NCBI RefSeq assembly: GCF_039370165.1
Contig: NZ_CP134991.1
Coordinates: 355,465-419,464 of the forward strand
Direction: 5' to 3'
DNA from: Buchnera aphidicola (Chaitoregma tattakana)
GTDB taxonomy: Bacteria > Pseudomonadota > Gammaproteobacteria > Enterobacterales > Enterobacteriaceae
DNA length: 64,000 bases
Part shown: positions 1-9,534 of the stretch, piece by piece
How the letters are laid out: the number at the start of each line of letters is the position of its first letter
Position numbering within the stretch: position 1 is the stretch's first letter
The notes under the pieces: model-generated
What the model saw: only the letters and a program-made list of their open reading frames with translations
The model's database searches: none
What the model was told of the DNA's origin: nothing
Translations under genes and position numbers: made by a program

Positions 1-1025
1 GGTCTGGGTTGTTTCCCTTTCCACAACGAACGTTAGCACCCGCTGTGTGTCTCCCATGATAACATTCTACGGTATTCGGAGTTTGCATCGGTTTGGTAGG
101 CCGGGGTGGCCCCTAGCCGAAACAGTGCTCTACCCCCGTAGATGAATTTCATGAGGCGCTACCTAAATAGCTTTCGGGGAGAACCAGCTATCTCCCGGTT
201 TGATTGGCCTTTCACCCCTAACCACAGATCATCCGCTAATTTTTCAACATTAGTCGGTTCGGTCCTCCAGTTAGTTTTACCTAACCTTCAACCTGTCCAT
301 GGCTAGATCACCGGGTTTCGGGTCTGTATCCTGAAACTAAATCGCCATATTTAAGACTCGGTTTCCCTACGGCTCCCTTATACAAGTTAACCTCGCTACA
401 GAATACAAGTCGCTGACCCATTATACAAAAGGTACGCAGTCACCTTACATAAAAAAAATAAAAAAAAATTAATATTATTAAGGCTTCTACTGCTTGTACG
501 TATACGGTTTCAGGATCTATTTCACTCCCCTCACCGGGGTTCTTTTCGCCTTTCCCTTACGGTACTTTGTTCACTATCGGTCAGTCAGGAGTATTTAGCC
601 TTAGAGGATGGTCCCCCTATCTTCAAACAAGATTTCACGTGTCTCGTCCTACTTTAAAGAGTATATATAAATTTTAGTCTTCGTATACTGGGTTATCACC
701 AATTATCACCAATTTTTCCAAATTGTTCTACTGACTAAAATTAATATTTTTTTAACTCTGGCTGTTCCCATTTCGCTCGCCGCTACTTAGGGAATCTCAA
801 TTGATTTCTTTTCCTCAAGGTACTAAGATGTTTCAATTCCCTTGGTTTGCTTTTTTAATCTATATATTCAATTAAAAATGATGATTTTATTCATCGGGTT
901 TCCCCATTCGGAAATCGCCGGTTAAAACGTTTCTTATCAACTCACCGACACTTTTCGCAGATTAGCACGTCCTTCATCGCCTCTGACTGCCAAGGCATTC
1001 ACCATATACGCTTTGTCGCTTAACC
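1..1025 (-). rRNA. rrl: 23S rRNA, 5' portion (partial, runs off left edge)
   Basis: Read on the minus strand, the segment starts with GGTTAAGCGAC near 1025, like the E. coli 23S 5' end, and keeps long conserved blocks (GCAGTCAGAGGCGATGAAGG, CCGAATGGGGAAACCC, GGGGACCATCCTC, ACTGACCGATAGTGAAC). About the first 1 kb of the molecule is present; the rest lies left of the window. Variable helices have become AT-rich, notably around 443-483. The gene follows tRNA-Glu and aroE on the same strand, with no 16S gene upstream, so the rRNA operon is split as in Buchnera. Confidence 0.97.
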
Positions 1026-1189
1026 TTACAACCCACAAATGTTTTATTTTACATTATAATAAAAAAATGCAATTTAAAATTTTATTTAATTCTGATTTTT
1101 TAAAGAGCGTTATTATTAATTTAACTATATGAAATTAAATTAACAATAACATGAAAAAATAAAATAGTATATAGTAAAATTAATTTTTC

Positions 1190-1262
1190 TGTCCCCTAGG
1201 GGATTTGAACCCCTGTTGCCGCCGTGAAAGGGCAGTGTCCTAAACCACTAGACGAAGGGGAC
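1190..1262 (-). tRNA. tRNA-Glu (anticodon TTC)
   Basis: The minus strand folds into a full cloverleaf: acceptor GTCCCCT/AGGGGAC, anticodon loop CTTTCAC with anticodon TTC, and T loop TTCAAAT. It closely matches E. coli tRNA-Glu. No CCA is encoded, and the discriminator reads A where E. coli has G. It lies 165 bp upstream of the 23S gene and is probably the first product of that rRNA transcript. Confidence 0.97.
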
Positions 1263-1317
1263 TAAAAGATATAAATAAATACTTTTAAGTATAAAACTTA
1301 ATATACTATAAATACTA

Positions 1318-1345
1318 ATACTACATAATGATATAAAAGAGTCAA
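1318..1345 (-). promoter_or_regulatory. candidate sigma-70 promoter of the tRNA-Glu/23S unit
   Basis: On the minus strand TTGACT (1345-1340) is followed after 16 bases by TAGTAT (1323-1318). It sits between the aroE stop and tRNA-Glu, with an AT-rich stretch just upstream of the -35 that could act as an UP element. This would let the rRNA unit be driven independently of aroE. Assignment rests on consensus match and position only. Confidence 0.5.
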
Positions 1346-1380
1346 GAAGTTTATCAAATTATTTTTTATATTAAACAAAT

Positions 1381-2220
1381 TTAAATTTTTATACTATTTT
1401 TCAAACTTTTTAAAGAATTTTCTATATTTGGTAGTTTTTTGTTCCATAATAAACAAGAATATGCTGCTTGACTAACTAACATGCCTATACCATCTTGTAC
1501 ATGTAAAGATCCATGTTTTTTACACCACTGTAAAAAAGGAGTATATCCTATTTTTTTAAAATATAAATCATAACAATAGACATTTTCTGAAATTATTGAA
1601 CTAGATATATCAGGAATTTGTCCATATATGCCACTAGAAGTAGCATTTATAATCAAATTAAAATTATAATTTTTTAATTCATTTTTCTTTAAGCAAAATA
1701 TTTCACCAACATTACTAAATTTCTTTACTAACAAATATGATTTATAATGTGTTCTATTATAAACATAAACTTTATTCATATTATACATTAAGTAAGGAAT
1801 TATACCATATGATGCTCCACCAGCTCCAATCACTAATATATTAAAATTTTTTTTTAAAAAATTTAATCGTTTTAAATCATATAAAATACCTATTCCATCA
1901 GTATTATCACCTACTAAAAATTTTTTATCAATTTTTTTTAATGTGTTAATAGACTCAGAAATTTTAGCTCTATCACTTAAAAAATCTACATATTTTATTA
2001 CACTTTTTTTAAATGGCAAAGTAACATTTGCACCAACATTGTTTTCTTGTGAAAAAAACTTCTTTAAAAAAAAACTTAAAGACTTTTTTGGAGTTAAAAT
2101 AGTGCTATAAAAATATTTTATATTAATTTGCTTAGAAAAAATTTTATGAATAACAGGAGACAAAGAATGACTAACTGGGTTTCCAAAAAGGCAAAAACAA
2201 CGATTTTGTAAATTACTCAT
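1381..2220 (-). CDS. aroE: shikimate dehydrogenase AroE
   Basis: NADPH-dependent reduction of 3-dehydroshikimate to shikimate, fourth step of aromatic amino-acid synthesis, cytosolic. Seen: SHSLSP shikimate-binding motif near residue 17, NVTLPFKK with the catalytic Lys near 71, GDNTDG with the catalytic Asp near 108, the GAGGAS nucleotide loop, and a C-terminal DGIGMLVSQAA motif. Length (279 aa) is normal. I chose the second Met: a GGAG lies 12 bases before it and it aligns better with E. coli; an in-frame ATG at 2238 is the alternative. It overlaps the end of tsaC by 8 bp, suggesting coupling. With aroB and aroK it supports host aromatic provisioning. Confidence 0.95.
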   Translation of the reverse strand: MSNLQNRCFCLFGNPVSHSLSPVIHKIFSKQINIKYFYSTILTPKKSLSFFLKKFFSQENNVGANVTLPFKKSVIKYVDFLSDRAKISESINTLKKIDKKFLVGDNTDGIGILYDLKRLNFLKKNFNILVIGAGGASYGIIPYLMYNMNKVYVYNRTHYKSYLLVKKFSNVGEIFCLKKNELKNYNFNLIINATSSGIYGQIPDISSSIISENVYCYDLYFKKIGYTPFLQWCKKHGSLHVQDGIGMLVSQAAYSCLLWNKKLPNIENSLKSLKNSIKI

Positions 2221-2782
2221 GTCTAATATATTCTCCATTAACTATATTAATTATAGTAGAAGTATTTTTACTTAATCCAACACATCCATGCAATATATGA
2301 ACCCTATTTCCAAATTGTCTAAAAATTTCTTTAACATTAATACAAGGTTTTAAACCGTGTAAATTAGCGCTTGTAGAAATTATTGCTTTCCCAAAATTTT
2401 TACATAAACTCTTTACATATACGTTATTAGTAATTCTAACAGCAACTAACTTAGAAAATCCTGTTATCCATATAGGTACAGTGTTTTTTGCCGGATGTAA
2501 CAAAGTAAAATTTCCAGGCCAAAATTTATAAAATTTTTTAATATTTTTTTCTGAAACTTCTTTAGTATATACATATTTTTTTAAATATGCATAATTTGAA
2601 GATATAATAATAAGACCTTTATCTATACTTCTTTTCTTAATTTTTAATAATTTCATTACTGCATCTTTATTATCAGGATCACAACCTAATCCAAATACTG
2701 ATTCAGTAGGATATGCTATTACATTCCCATCTTTAAGTGCTCTAACACATTTTTTAAGATTATTTTTATATATTATAGACAT
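2213..2782 (-). CDS. tsaC: threonylcarbamoyl-AMP synthase TsaC (YrdC/Sua5 family)
   Basis: Makes threonylcarbamoyl-AMP from Thr, bicarbonate and ATP, the first step of t6A37 formation in tRNAs reading ANN codons. The 189-aa protein spans the whole YrdC domain: the AYPTESVFGLGCDP motif near residue 24, the KKRSIDKGLI basic stretch near 50, and the STSAN motif near 137. Length matches E. coli TsaC. It is first in the tsaC-aroE pair on the minus strand and diverges from def. The neighbours smg and topA-related yrdD, found here in larger enterobacterial genomes, are absent. Confidence 0.94.
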   Translation of the reverse strand: MSIIYKNNLKKCVRALKDGNVIAYPTESVFGLGCDPDNKDAVMKLLKIKKRSIDKGLIIISSNYAYLKKYVYTKEVSEKNIKKFYKFWPGNFTLLHPAKNTVPIWITGFSKLVAVRITNNVYVKSLCKNFGKAIISTSANLHGLKPCINVKEIFRQFGNRVHILHGCVGLSKNTSTIINIVNGEYIRHE

Positions 2783-2944
2783 AAACCACTATTTTAAAAA
2801 TATTAATAAATTATAATAGTATATAAAAAATTTAGTTTATTTATTTTACAAAATTTAAAATAATATATATTATAGATAAAAAATAATATGATACAATAAA
2901 AATGTTAAAAAATAGAATATAATTTTATTAACATAATAAATATT

Positions 2945-3469
2945 ATGAAATTATTAAAAATATTACAATATCCTAATAAAAATTTAAGAAAAAATTCAAA
3001 ACCAGTAAAAGAAGTGAATAAATATATACAAAATATAGTAGATCAAATGTTTTATACTATGATTTCAGAAAATGGTATAGGTTTATCTGGAATACAAGTA
3101 AACATACCATTACAAATAATTACTATATTAGATACTAAAAAATTTAATAAAAAAATTACTATAATAAATCCAAAAATAATAAAGAAAAAAAAAAAAATAT
3201 TAAAAATAGAGGGATGCCTATCATTTCCAAATCAACAAGCTATTGTGCCTAGATATAAATATTTAGAAATAGAAGCTCTAAATTATTTTGGAAAAAATAT
3301 AAAAATATATGCTAAATCTTTATTATCAATATGTATACAACATGAAATAGATCATTTATCAGGAAAATTATTTATAGATCATCTTTCTACACTTAAAAAA
3401 AACATCATTAAAAAAAAGATAGAAAAAATAAATAAAAAAATATGCAAACAAAAGTTAATAAACAATTAA
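2945..3469 (+). CDS. def: peptide deformylase Def
   Basis: Removes the N-formyl group from nascent proteins using a metal bound by Cys and two His. Motif 2 (EGCLSFP) and motif 3 (QHEIDHLSGKLF, the HExxH metal site) are intact near residues 90 and 133. Motif 1 reads GIGLSGIQV near 45 rather than the usual GIGLAAxQV, but the catalytic Gln is kept. The C-terminus is a Lys-rich tail. A run of 13 A at 3185-3197 is in frame but slip-prone. It overlaps fmt by 28 bp, forming the classic def-fmt operon. Confidence 0.95.
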   Translation: MKLLKILQYPNKNLRKNSKPVKEVNKYIQNIVDQMFYTMISENGIGLSGIQVNIPLQIITILDTKKFNKKITIINPKIIKKKKKILKIEGCLSFPNQQAIVPRYKYLEIEALNYFGKNIKIYAKSLLSICIQHEIDHLSGKLFIDHLSTLKKNIIKKKIEKINKKICKQKLINN

Positions 3470-4392
3470 AAATAGTTTTTGCAGGAACTACAGATTTTGC
3501 AGAAAAATATTTGTCAGCGTTAGTAAAATCAAAACATAAAATAGTATATGTTATGACAAAAAAAATCTCTATTAAAAACAAATATATTTCTAAATTAATA
3601 AACAATTGTTTAAAAAATTCTATTCCCATGATTTTAGAAAAAAATTTAAACAATAATAAAATCGTAAAAAAAATTCAAAAAAAAAAACCAGATATAATGA
3701 TAATAGTAGCATATGGAATTAAAATACCACAAAATATAATAAAAATATTTCCTATGAAAGCTTTAAATATACATCCTTCTATATTACCTAAATGGCGTGG
3801 ACCTGCACCTATACAACGAGCAATATTAAATGGAGATAGAAAAACTGGAGTAAGTATTATCTCTATAAATCAAAAATTTGATTCAGGAAACATTTTAAAT
3901 ATAAAAACATGTAAAATATACAAAAATGATACATTTTTAAGCTTATCTAAAAAATTGTGCAATATCGGTATTAAATCTATGTTTATTTCTTTAATTAACA
4001 TTTTTAAAAGAAAAAAAACATTAAAACAAAAAACAGATAAAACAAAATATTTTTATGCACATAAAATTTCTAGACATGAAACAAAAATCAATTGGAATAA
4101 TACTGCAAAATATTTAGAAAGATCTATAAGAGCATTCTATCCAAGCCCAGGAAGTTATTTTTTTTTTAAAAAAAAAAGAATAAAAGTGTTTCAATCTGAA
4201 GTTTTTATAAATAGCAAAGAATATTCATGTGGAAAAATAATAAAAATTTTAAAAGATGGAATATATATAAGTACAAAAAAAAATTGTTTAATAATAAAAA
4301 AAATACAATTCGAAGGGAAAAAAATGATAAATTCTATAGATATATATAATGGATATAAAAATTTTTTTCAAATCGGAGAAACTATTTTATAA
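3442..4392 (+). CDS. fmt: methionyl-tRNA formyltransferase Fmt
   Basis: Formylates initiator Met-tRNA with 10-formyl-tetrahydrofolate; the partner step to Def. The N-terminal Rossmann-like domain carries the catalytic Asn and His in LNIHPSILPKWRGPAPIQRAI near residues 108-128 (written here in part), and the catalytic Asp in FDSGNIL near 150. The C-terminal tRNA-binding domain is present but highly Lys-rich. The 316-aa length is near the E. coli 315. The start overlaps def, implying translational coupling. Confidence 0.95.
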   Translation: MQTKVNKQLKIVFAGTTDFAEKYLSALVKSKHKIVYVMTKKISIKNKYISKLINNCLKNSIPMILEKNLNNNKIVKKIQKKKPDIMIIVAYGIKIPQNIIKIFPMKALNIHPSILPKWRGPAPIQRAILNGDRKTGVSIISINQKFDSGNILNIKTCKIYKNDTFLSLSKKLCNIGIKSMFISLINIFKRKKTLKQKTDKTKYFYAHKISRHETKINWNNTAKYLERSIRAFYPSPGSYFFFKKKRIKVFQSEVFINSKEYSCGKIIKILKDGIYISTKKNCLIIKKIQFEGKKMINSIDIYNGYKNFFQIGETIL

Positions 4393-4412
4393 AAAGAAAT
4401 TAAAATAGTTTC
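4378..4412 (+). terminator. hairpin at the fmt stop codon, possible terminator
   Basis: GAAACTATTTT (4378-4388) and AAAATAGTTTC (4402-4412) form a perfect 11-bp stem with a 13-base loop containing the fmt stop codon. The downstream tract is AT-rich but lacks a clean T run. It lies between convergent fmt and rplQ, so it could end or stabilise either transcript. Confidence 0.4.
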
Positions 4413-4473
4413 TATAAATAATAATTGTATATCAAAACTACTATTTTATAACATTTAAAAAAAAAATTACATA

Positions 4474-4857
4474 TTATTTATTTTTTAAAAATTTTTTTTT
4501 ATTTCTATCTACTAATTCTATGTATGACATTAAAGAACAATCTCCTTTTCTAAAACCGCATTTTAAAATTCTTGTATATCCCCCTGGTCTATTTAAAAAA
4601 AAAGGAGATATATCTGAAAACAGTTTTTTTACTAATACCATATCTCTTATTCTAGAAAAAATTGTCCTTCTATTATGCAAGGAATCAATTTTTGCTATTG
4701 TAATTATTTTTTCTGAAAACCTTCTTAGCTCTTTAGCCTTCGATAAAGTAGTTTTAATTCTTTCATATTTAAATAAAGAACATATCATATTTCTCATCAT
4801 AGACTTAAAATGACTTCTTGTGCGATTAAACTTCTTGCCAGACTTTTTATGTCTCAT
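4474..4857 (-). CDS. rplQ: 50S ribosomal protein L17
   Basis: L17 lies near the exit-tunnel side of the 50S subunit. The N-terminus [12 protein letters not shown] is the family signature and the 127-aa length matches E. coli. It is the last gene of the alpha operon here, 49 bp downstream of rpoA, as in enterobacteria. Confidence 0.97.
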   Translation of the reverse strand: MRHKKSGKKFNRTRSHFKSMMRNMICSLFKYERIKTTLSKAKELRRFSEKIITIAKIDSLHNRRTIFSRIRDMVLVKKLFSDISPFFLNRPGGYTRILKCGFRKGDCSLMSYIELVDRNKKKFLKNK

Positions 4858-4906
4858 AAAAAAATCTCCAAAAAAAAATTTAAAAATTTATAAAAAACAC
4901 ATGTTT

Positions 4907-5902
4907 TTATTCTAACAAATCTTTAGGAGGCCAATTTTTCAACTGTGTTCCTAAAAATAAATTTCTTGCAGCTAAAATATCTTTTATTTCAGTAAGAGAT
5001 TTTTTTCCTAAATTTGGAGTTTTTAGCAATTCTACTTCTGTTTTTTGTATCAAATCACCAATATAATGAATAGATTCTGCTTTTAAACAATTAGCAGATC
5101 TAACAGTCAATTCTAAATCGTCTACAGGTCTTAACAAAGCTGGATCAAATTTAGGTTTTTCTTCTATTATTTTATCTTTCTTTAAATCTCTTAAATATAT
5201 AAAAGATTCTAATTGTTCAGATAAGATGGTAGATGCATATCTTATAGCACTTTCTGGATCAATTGTTCCATTAGTTTCTATAAAAATTACTAACTTGTCT
5301 AAATCAGTTCTTTGTTGTACTCTAGCTGACTCTACATTATAAGAGATATGATTAATTGGGCTATACCAGGCATCTAATAACAATCTTCCTATAGCACAAT
5401 CTTTACTCTTTTCATTAGTATTTACTCTAGACGAAGCAGGAGAGTATCCTATTCCTTTCTCTACTTTAATTCTCATACTAATGTCAGACTTTTTTGTAGT
5501 TAAACTACAAATAAAATGATTTAATTTAGTAATCTCAACGTCTCCATTATGAGAAATATCAGAAGCTAAAACAGAACCCTCTCCTTTCTTTTCTAGTTTC
5601 ATAATAGCCATATCTTTACTGTGAATTTTTATAGGAAGTTCTTTTAAATTTAATAAAATGTCTATTATATCTTCTTTAACGTCATCTTTAATACTGTATT
5701 CATGTAATATTCCATCTATAAAAACTTCTGTTACAGCACATCCAGGAATTGAAGATAATAATATTCTTCTTAAAGCATTTCCTAAAGTATGCCCAAAACC
5801 TCTTTCTAGAGGCTCTAAAACAATTTTAGACTTATTTGTACCAATTTTTTTTATATCGACTAATTTCGGTTTTAAGAGAGTAGAGATAAAACTATGGTAC
5901 AT
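4907..5902 (-). CDS. rpoA: RNA polymerase alpha subunit
   Basis: Alpha dimer scaffolds RNA polymerase assembly; the C-terminal domain binds UP elements and activators. Both domains are present: the N-terminal domain with [18 protein letters not shown] near residue 30 and a C-terminal domain from about 250 with the helix-hairpin-helix segment [14 protein letters not shown] near 290. Retention of alphaCTD suggests UP-element use. The start at 5902 is chosen because GGAGG lies 5 bases before this ATG; the earlier in-frame ATG at 5914 overlaps that Shine-Dalgarno site. 331 aa, close to the E. coli 329. Confidence 0.97.
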   Translation of the reverse strand: MYHSFISTLLKPKLVDIKKIGTNKSKIVLEPLERGFGHTLGNALRRILLSSIPGCAVTEVFIDGILHEYSIKDDVKEDIIDILLNLKELPIKIHSKDMAIMKLEKKGEGSVLASDISHNGDVEITKLNHFICSLTTKKSDISMRIKVEKGIGYSPASSRVNTNEKSKDCAIGRLLLDAWYSPINHISYNVESARVQQRTDLDKLVIFIETNGTIDPESAIRYASTILSEQLESFIYLRDLKKDKIIEEKPKFDPALLRPVDDLELTVRSANCLKAESIHYIGDLIQKTEVELLKTPNLGKKSLTEIKDILAARNLFLGTQLKNWPPKDLLE

Positions 5903-5929
5903 AGACACCTCCATTTTGTTAAATTAATA

Positions 5930-6550
5930 CTATTTGGAGTAAAATTCAACTATAAGATGTTCATTTATATCTGAAGACAAATCGCTTCTTTCAGGAATTT
6001 GTTTAAAAATACCTTTCATTTCAGCAACGTCAACATCTATCCACAAGAACTTTTCATATTGCTTAGAAATTTCTAAAGATGCTTTTATTCTAGATTGTGA
6101 TTTACAAGAACTTTTTATGTTTATTACATCATTTATATTTACTTGCAATGATGGAATGTTTACTATTTTTCCATTTACTAATATAGATTTGTGATTTACT
6201 AATTGTCTAGATTCTAATCTAGTACTTCCAAATCCCATTCTATATACTACATTGTCTAATCTTCTCTCTAAGAATTTTAACAAATTTTCTCCAGTATGAC
6301 CTTTCATATTTGAAGCTTTTTTATAATAATTTCTAAATTGTTTTTCCAAAATTCCGTACAATCTTTTTACTTTTTGTTTTTCTCTAAATTGAACACCATA
6401 ATCTGATATTCTAGTCTTTTTAGCTCCATGTTGACCTGGAAGATTAGAAATTTTACATTTAGTTTCTATAGGTCTTAACCCTGACTTTAAAAACAAATCT
6501 ACTCCTTCTCTTCTACTTAATTTCAACTTCGGCCCTAAATATTTTGCCAT
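5930..6550 (-). CDS. rpsD: 30S ribosomal protein S4
   Basis: S4 nucleates 30S assembly by binding the 5' domain of 16S rRNA; in E. coli it also represses the alpha operon. 206 aa, same length as E. coli, beginning [16 protein letters not shown] and containing the S4 RNA-binding fold ([14 protein letters not shown] near residue 90, then [16 protein letters not shown]). It sits between rpsK and rpoA. Confidence 0.97.
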   Translation of the reverse strand: MAKYLGPKLKLSRREGVDLFLKSGLRPIETKCKISNLPGQHGAKKTRISDYGVQFREKQKVKRLYGILEKQFRNYYKKASNMKGHTGENLLKFLERRLDNVVYRMGFGSTRLESRQLVNHKSILVNGKIVNIPSLQVNINDVINIKSSCKSQSRIKASLEISKQYEKFLWIDVDVAEMKGIFKQIPERSDLSSDINEHLIVEFYSK

Positions 6551-6577
6551 TTTAAATTATTCCTTACAATATAATTT

Positions 6578-6970
6578 TTATACTCTTCTTTTTTTTGGAG
6601 GTCTGCAACCGTTATGAGGTATTGGTGTAACGTCAGTAATGTTAGTTATTTTAAAACCAATTGCATTTAAAGATCTTATTGCTGACTCTCTTCCTGGACC
6701 TGGTCCTTTAACCATTACTTCTAAGTTCTTAATGTTATAAGATTTAACTGTTTCCGCGCATTTTTCTGCAGCAATTTGTGCTGCAAATGGAGTCGACTTT
6801 CTTGAACCTCTAAAACCCGACCCGCCGGAAGTTGCCCAACCTAATGTATTTCCCTTTTTATCTGTTATAGTTACAATTGTATTATTAAAAGAAGCATGAA
6901 TATGTACAATACCATCTGTTATATGCTTTCTTTTCACGCTTTTTTTAGATTTAGATATAGTTTTTTTCAT
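6578..6970 (-). CDS. rpsK: 30S ribosomal protein S11
   Basis: S11 forms part of the platform near the mRNA exit. The family motifs [16 protein letters not shown] near residue 22 and [16 protein letters not shown] near 87 are clear, with the conserved [10 protein letters not shown] tail. 130 aa, as in E. coli. Alpha-operon position between rpsM and rpsD. Confidence 0.97.
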   Translation of the reverse strand: MKKTISKSKKSVKRKHITDGIVHIHASFNNTIVTITDKKGNTLGWATSGGSGFRGSRKSTPFAAQIAAEKCAETVKSYNIKNLEVMVKGPGPGRESAIRSLNAIGFKITNITDVTPIPHNGCRPPKKRRV

Positions 6971-6997
6971 TTTAATATTTTTTATTTAACCATAAAA

Positions 6998-7354
6998 TTA
7001 TTTTTTTAATATTTTTCTAGGACCTTTTCTAGTTCTAGCATTTGTTTTAGTTCTTTGCCCTCTTACAGGCAAACCTCTTCTATGTCTTAATCCTCTATAA
7101 CAACCTAAGTCCATGAGTCTTTTGATAGATAATTTTTTTTCTCTTCGTAAATCTCCTTCTACAATAAACTTAGAAACTTCTTCTCTTAATATCTCTAGTT
7201 TTTTATCATCTAAAGATCCTATTTTTAATAAATGCGAAATATTTAAATTTTTACAAATATAATTAGCTCTAGATTTTCCAATACCATATACCATACTCAA
7301 AGCTATATTAACGTGTTTTTTTTCATCTATATTAATACCTTGAATACGAATCAT
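6998..7354 (-). CDS. rpsM: 30S ribosomal protein S13
   Basis: S13 in the 30S head contacts the 50S subunit and P-site t[18 protein letters not shown] at the N-terminus and the basic C-terminal [19 protein letters not shown] segment are diagnostic. 118 aa matches E. coli. It follows rpmJ and begins the alpha-operon part of the cluster. Confidence 0.97.
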   Translation of the reverse strand: MIRIQGINIDEKKHVNIALSMVYGIGKSRANYICKNLNISHLLKIGSLDDKKLEILREEVSKFIVEGDLRREKKLSIKRLMDLGCYRGLRHRRGLPVRGQRTKTNARTRKGPRKILKK

Positions 7355-7389
7355 ATTTTCTAAAACTCCTAAATTTTTATTAAACTATA

Positions 7390-7506
7390 TTATCCTTGCC
7401 TTTGCTTATGTTTTTTGTCATTACTACAAGTGACTAATACTACACTTTTTCTTCTAACTATTTTGCAAAATTTGCATAATTTTTTTACAGAAGTTCTCAC
7501 TTTCAT
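7390..7506 (-). CDS. rpmJ: 50S ribosomal protein L36
   Basis: A 38-codon ORF between secY and rpsM, read by eye on the minus strand: it starts [17 protein letters not shown], keeps the CxxC plus Cys/His zinc ligands, and ends KHKQRQG, matching E. coli L36 in length and order. As in E. coli it is the last gene of the spc part of the cluster. Confidence 0.96.
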   Translation of the reverse strand: MKVRTSVKKLCKFCKIVRRKSVVLVTCSNDKKHKQRQG

Positions 7507-7540
7507 ATTTTTATAAACTCACTATATTAACTTAACTATA

Positions 7541-8875
7541 TTAAAATCTTCTATTAGATCTATGTAAATTTTTATAATACATGTTTGAAACAACAATATT
7601 TTGTATTTGACTAATACAATCTATAATAACTACTACAACTATTAATAAAGAAGTTCCACCAAAATAAAAACTAGAACTCCAGAAGTGACTTACAAATTCA
7701 GGTATCATACAAACAAAGGATATATATAAAGATCCTATGAAAGTTAATTTAGTAACAATTGTTTTTATATATTTGGCAGTATGATTTCCAGGTCTAATAC
7801 CACTAATAAAAGCTCCAGATTTTTTTAAATTTTCTGAAGTATCCGTAGAATTAAAAGTTAAATTTGTATAAAAAAAACAAAAAAATATTATTAAAAATAT
7901 ATAACTAAATGTATGAAAAAAACTATTTGGATGCAAGCATTTTAGTAAGACAATTAAAAAATTATTACTATAAAAGTTTACTAACCAAGAAATAATTGTA
8001 TATGGCAACAACACTATACTAGATGCGAATATTGCTGGTATAACACCTACTATATTTACCTTTAATGGTAAATAACTGTTTCTAGAAACAGATATTTTTT
8101 TTATTTGATTAATATTCGCATATTGAACGTTTATTTTATAAAAACTTCTTTCTATAAATGTAACAAAAAAAATTACAGAAAATACAAAAAAAATGAGTAA
8201 AGCAAATGTAGAATAATTAATATTACCTAACTTTACTTTTTTTATAATACTTACAATAGAATTAGGAATGCCAGAAATTATTCCTAAAAATATTATTAAA
8301 GACACTCCATTTCCAATACCATATTTTGTAATTAATTCGCCTAACCATATCAAAAACATTGTTCCTGTAACTAAACTTAAGGAACATAAAATATAAAATC
8401 TCATTCCTGGATTCATAACTAAGTCTTTAAATATATAAATTTTAGGAAGGCTAAAAGATATACAAACAGATTGAATCACAGAAATTATAAAAGATAGATA
8501 CTTAATATATCTGTTTATTTTTTTCTTACCTTCTTCACCGCTTTTTTTTATATTCTTGAAACGTCTATTTACTAAAGTAAGACACTGAACTATAATAGAG
8601 GCAGATATATAAGGCATTATACCTAAAGAAAATATAGATGCCGTTTTTATAGCACCACCAGAAAAAATATTTATCATATTCAATACATTGCCATAATTGT
8701 GATGTATTATTTCAGACAATATTTCAATATTTATTCCAGGTACAGTTATTAAAGATCCAATTCTAAATATTACTATTGCAAAGATGACAAAAAAGATTCT
8801 ACTTTTTAATTCGTTGTTATTAACATTAACATTGTTATTTAAATTATTAATATTTACTTTATTTTTTTTTAACAT
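7541..8875 (-). CDS. secY: preprotein translocase channel subunit SecY
   Basis: SecY is the protein-conducting channel of the inner membrane. 444 aa, like E. coli (443), with about ten hydrophobic spans. The first, FRIGSLITVPGINIE, leads into the plug region; GIRPGNHTAKYI in the cytosolic loop before the last spans matches the family GxRPG motif. It follows rplO by 12 bp. Many Ile/Phe/Asn replacements fit the AT bias, yet the frame is fully open. Confidence 0.95.
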   Translation of the reverse strand: MLKKNKVNINNLNNNVNVNNNELKSRIFFVIFAIVIFRIGSLITVPGINIEILSEIIHHNYGNVLNMINIFSGGAIKTASIFSLGIMPYISASIIVQCLTLVNRRFKNIKKSGEEGKKKINRYIKYLSFIISVIQSVCISFSLPKIYIFKDLVMNPGMRFYILCSLSLVTGTMFLIWLGELITKYGIGNGVSLIIFLGIISGIPNSIVSIIKKVKLGNINYSTFALLIFFVFSVIFFVTFIERSFYKINVQYANINQIKKISVSRNSYLPLKVNIVGVIPAIFASSIVLLPYTIISWLVNFYSNNFLIVLLKCLHPNSFFHTFSYIFLIIFFCFFYTNLTFNSTDTSENLKKSGAFISGIRPGNHTAKYIKTIVTKLTFIGSLYISFVCMIPEFVSHFWSSSFYFGGTSLLIVVVVIIDCISQIQNIVVSNMYYKNLHRSNRRF

Positions 8876-8887
8876 AATATATATTAT

Positions 8888-9328
8888 TTAATATTTTATT
8901 TCGCCACCCATTTTTATTATCATGTTAGATAATTTCTTAGTAACTTGTATACCATGTAATGTTATAGTGTTCTTAATTTTACCTTTACCTATTATCTTAA
9001 CGCTTTTTATATTTTTTTTAACAATTTTATTAGTTTTCAATAAATTTAGATTTAAAAATTCATATTTTTTTAATAGATTACTAATTTTATTAAATTTTAT
9101 TTCTTTAAAAAAAATTTTTTTTCTTGAAGTAAAACCAAATTTAGGAGATCTTCTATATATTGGAGTTTGACCACCTTCAAATCCTCTTCTTATTGAAGAA
9201 CCTTTTCTAGACTTTTGACCCTTATGACCTCTACCAGAAGTTTTTCCAAGACCAGACCCAATACCCCTTCCACATCTCTTTTTTCTTTTAGATCTTTTTC
9301 CTACTAGCAAAACACTTTTTAATAACAT
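8888..9328 (-). CDS. rplO: 50S ribosomal protein L15
   Basis: Late-assembly 50S protein. The N-terminal Gly/Arg-rich extension [20 protein letters not shown] near residue 19 is the L15 signature. The C-terminal globular part is Lys/Ile-rich but ends in the usual MGGEIKY-like tail. 146 aa against 144 in E. coli. Lies between rpmD and secY. Confidence 0.95.
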   Translation of the reverse strand: MLLKSVLLVGKRSKRKKRCGRGIGSGLGKTSGRGHKGQKSRKGSSIRRGFEGGQTPIYRRSPKFGFTSRKKIFFKEIKFNKISNLLKKYEFLNLNLLKTNKIVKKNIKSVKIIGKGKIKNTITLHGIQVTKKLSNMIIKMGGEIKY

Positions 9329-9334
9329 AAAAAA

Positions 9335-9520
9335 TTATGATTCCTCTATTCTTAAAATATAACTTATTTTATTTATCATGCCCATAATAGAGCTATTTAT
9401 TTCAAGTTTTTTAAAACTACCTATTCCCTTTAATCCTAAACCTAATAAAGTTAATTTATGTTTAGGCAATATACCTATTGAACTCTTTATTTGTATAATT
9501 TTTACGAACCTTTTTTTCAT
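9335..9520 (-). CDS. rpmD: 50S ribosomal protein L30
   Basis: 61-aa L30: the segment IKSSIGILPKHKLTLLGLGLKGIG matches the family core (E. coli [20 protein letters not shown]), given here in shortened form as GILPKHKLTLLGLGL near residue 17. Position between rpsE and rplO is conserved. Confidence 0.94.
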   Translation of the reverse strand: MKKRFVKIIQIKSSIGILPKHKLTLLGLGLKGIGSFKKLEINSSIMGMINKISYILRIEES

Positions 9521-9534
9521 GCTGTATAATTTAC

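Noticed and set aside
693..712. Tandem duplicate TTATCACCAA inside the 23S gene
   Set aside because: Aligned with E. coli the segment has the same length (GGAAAGG...CCGTACAC region), so it is base drift that happens to look repeated, not an insertion.
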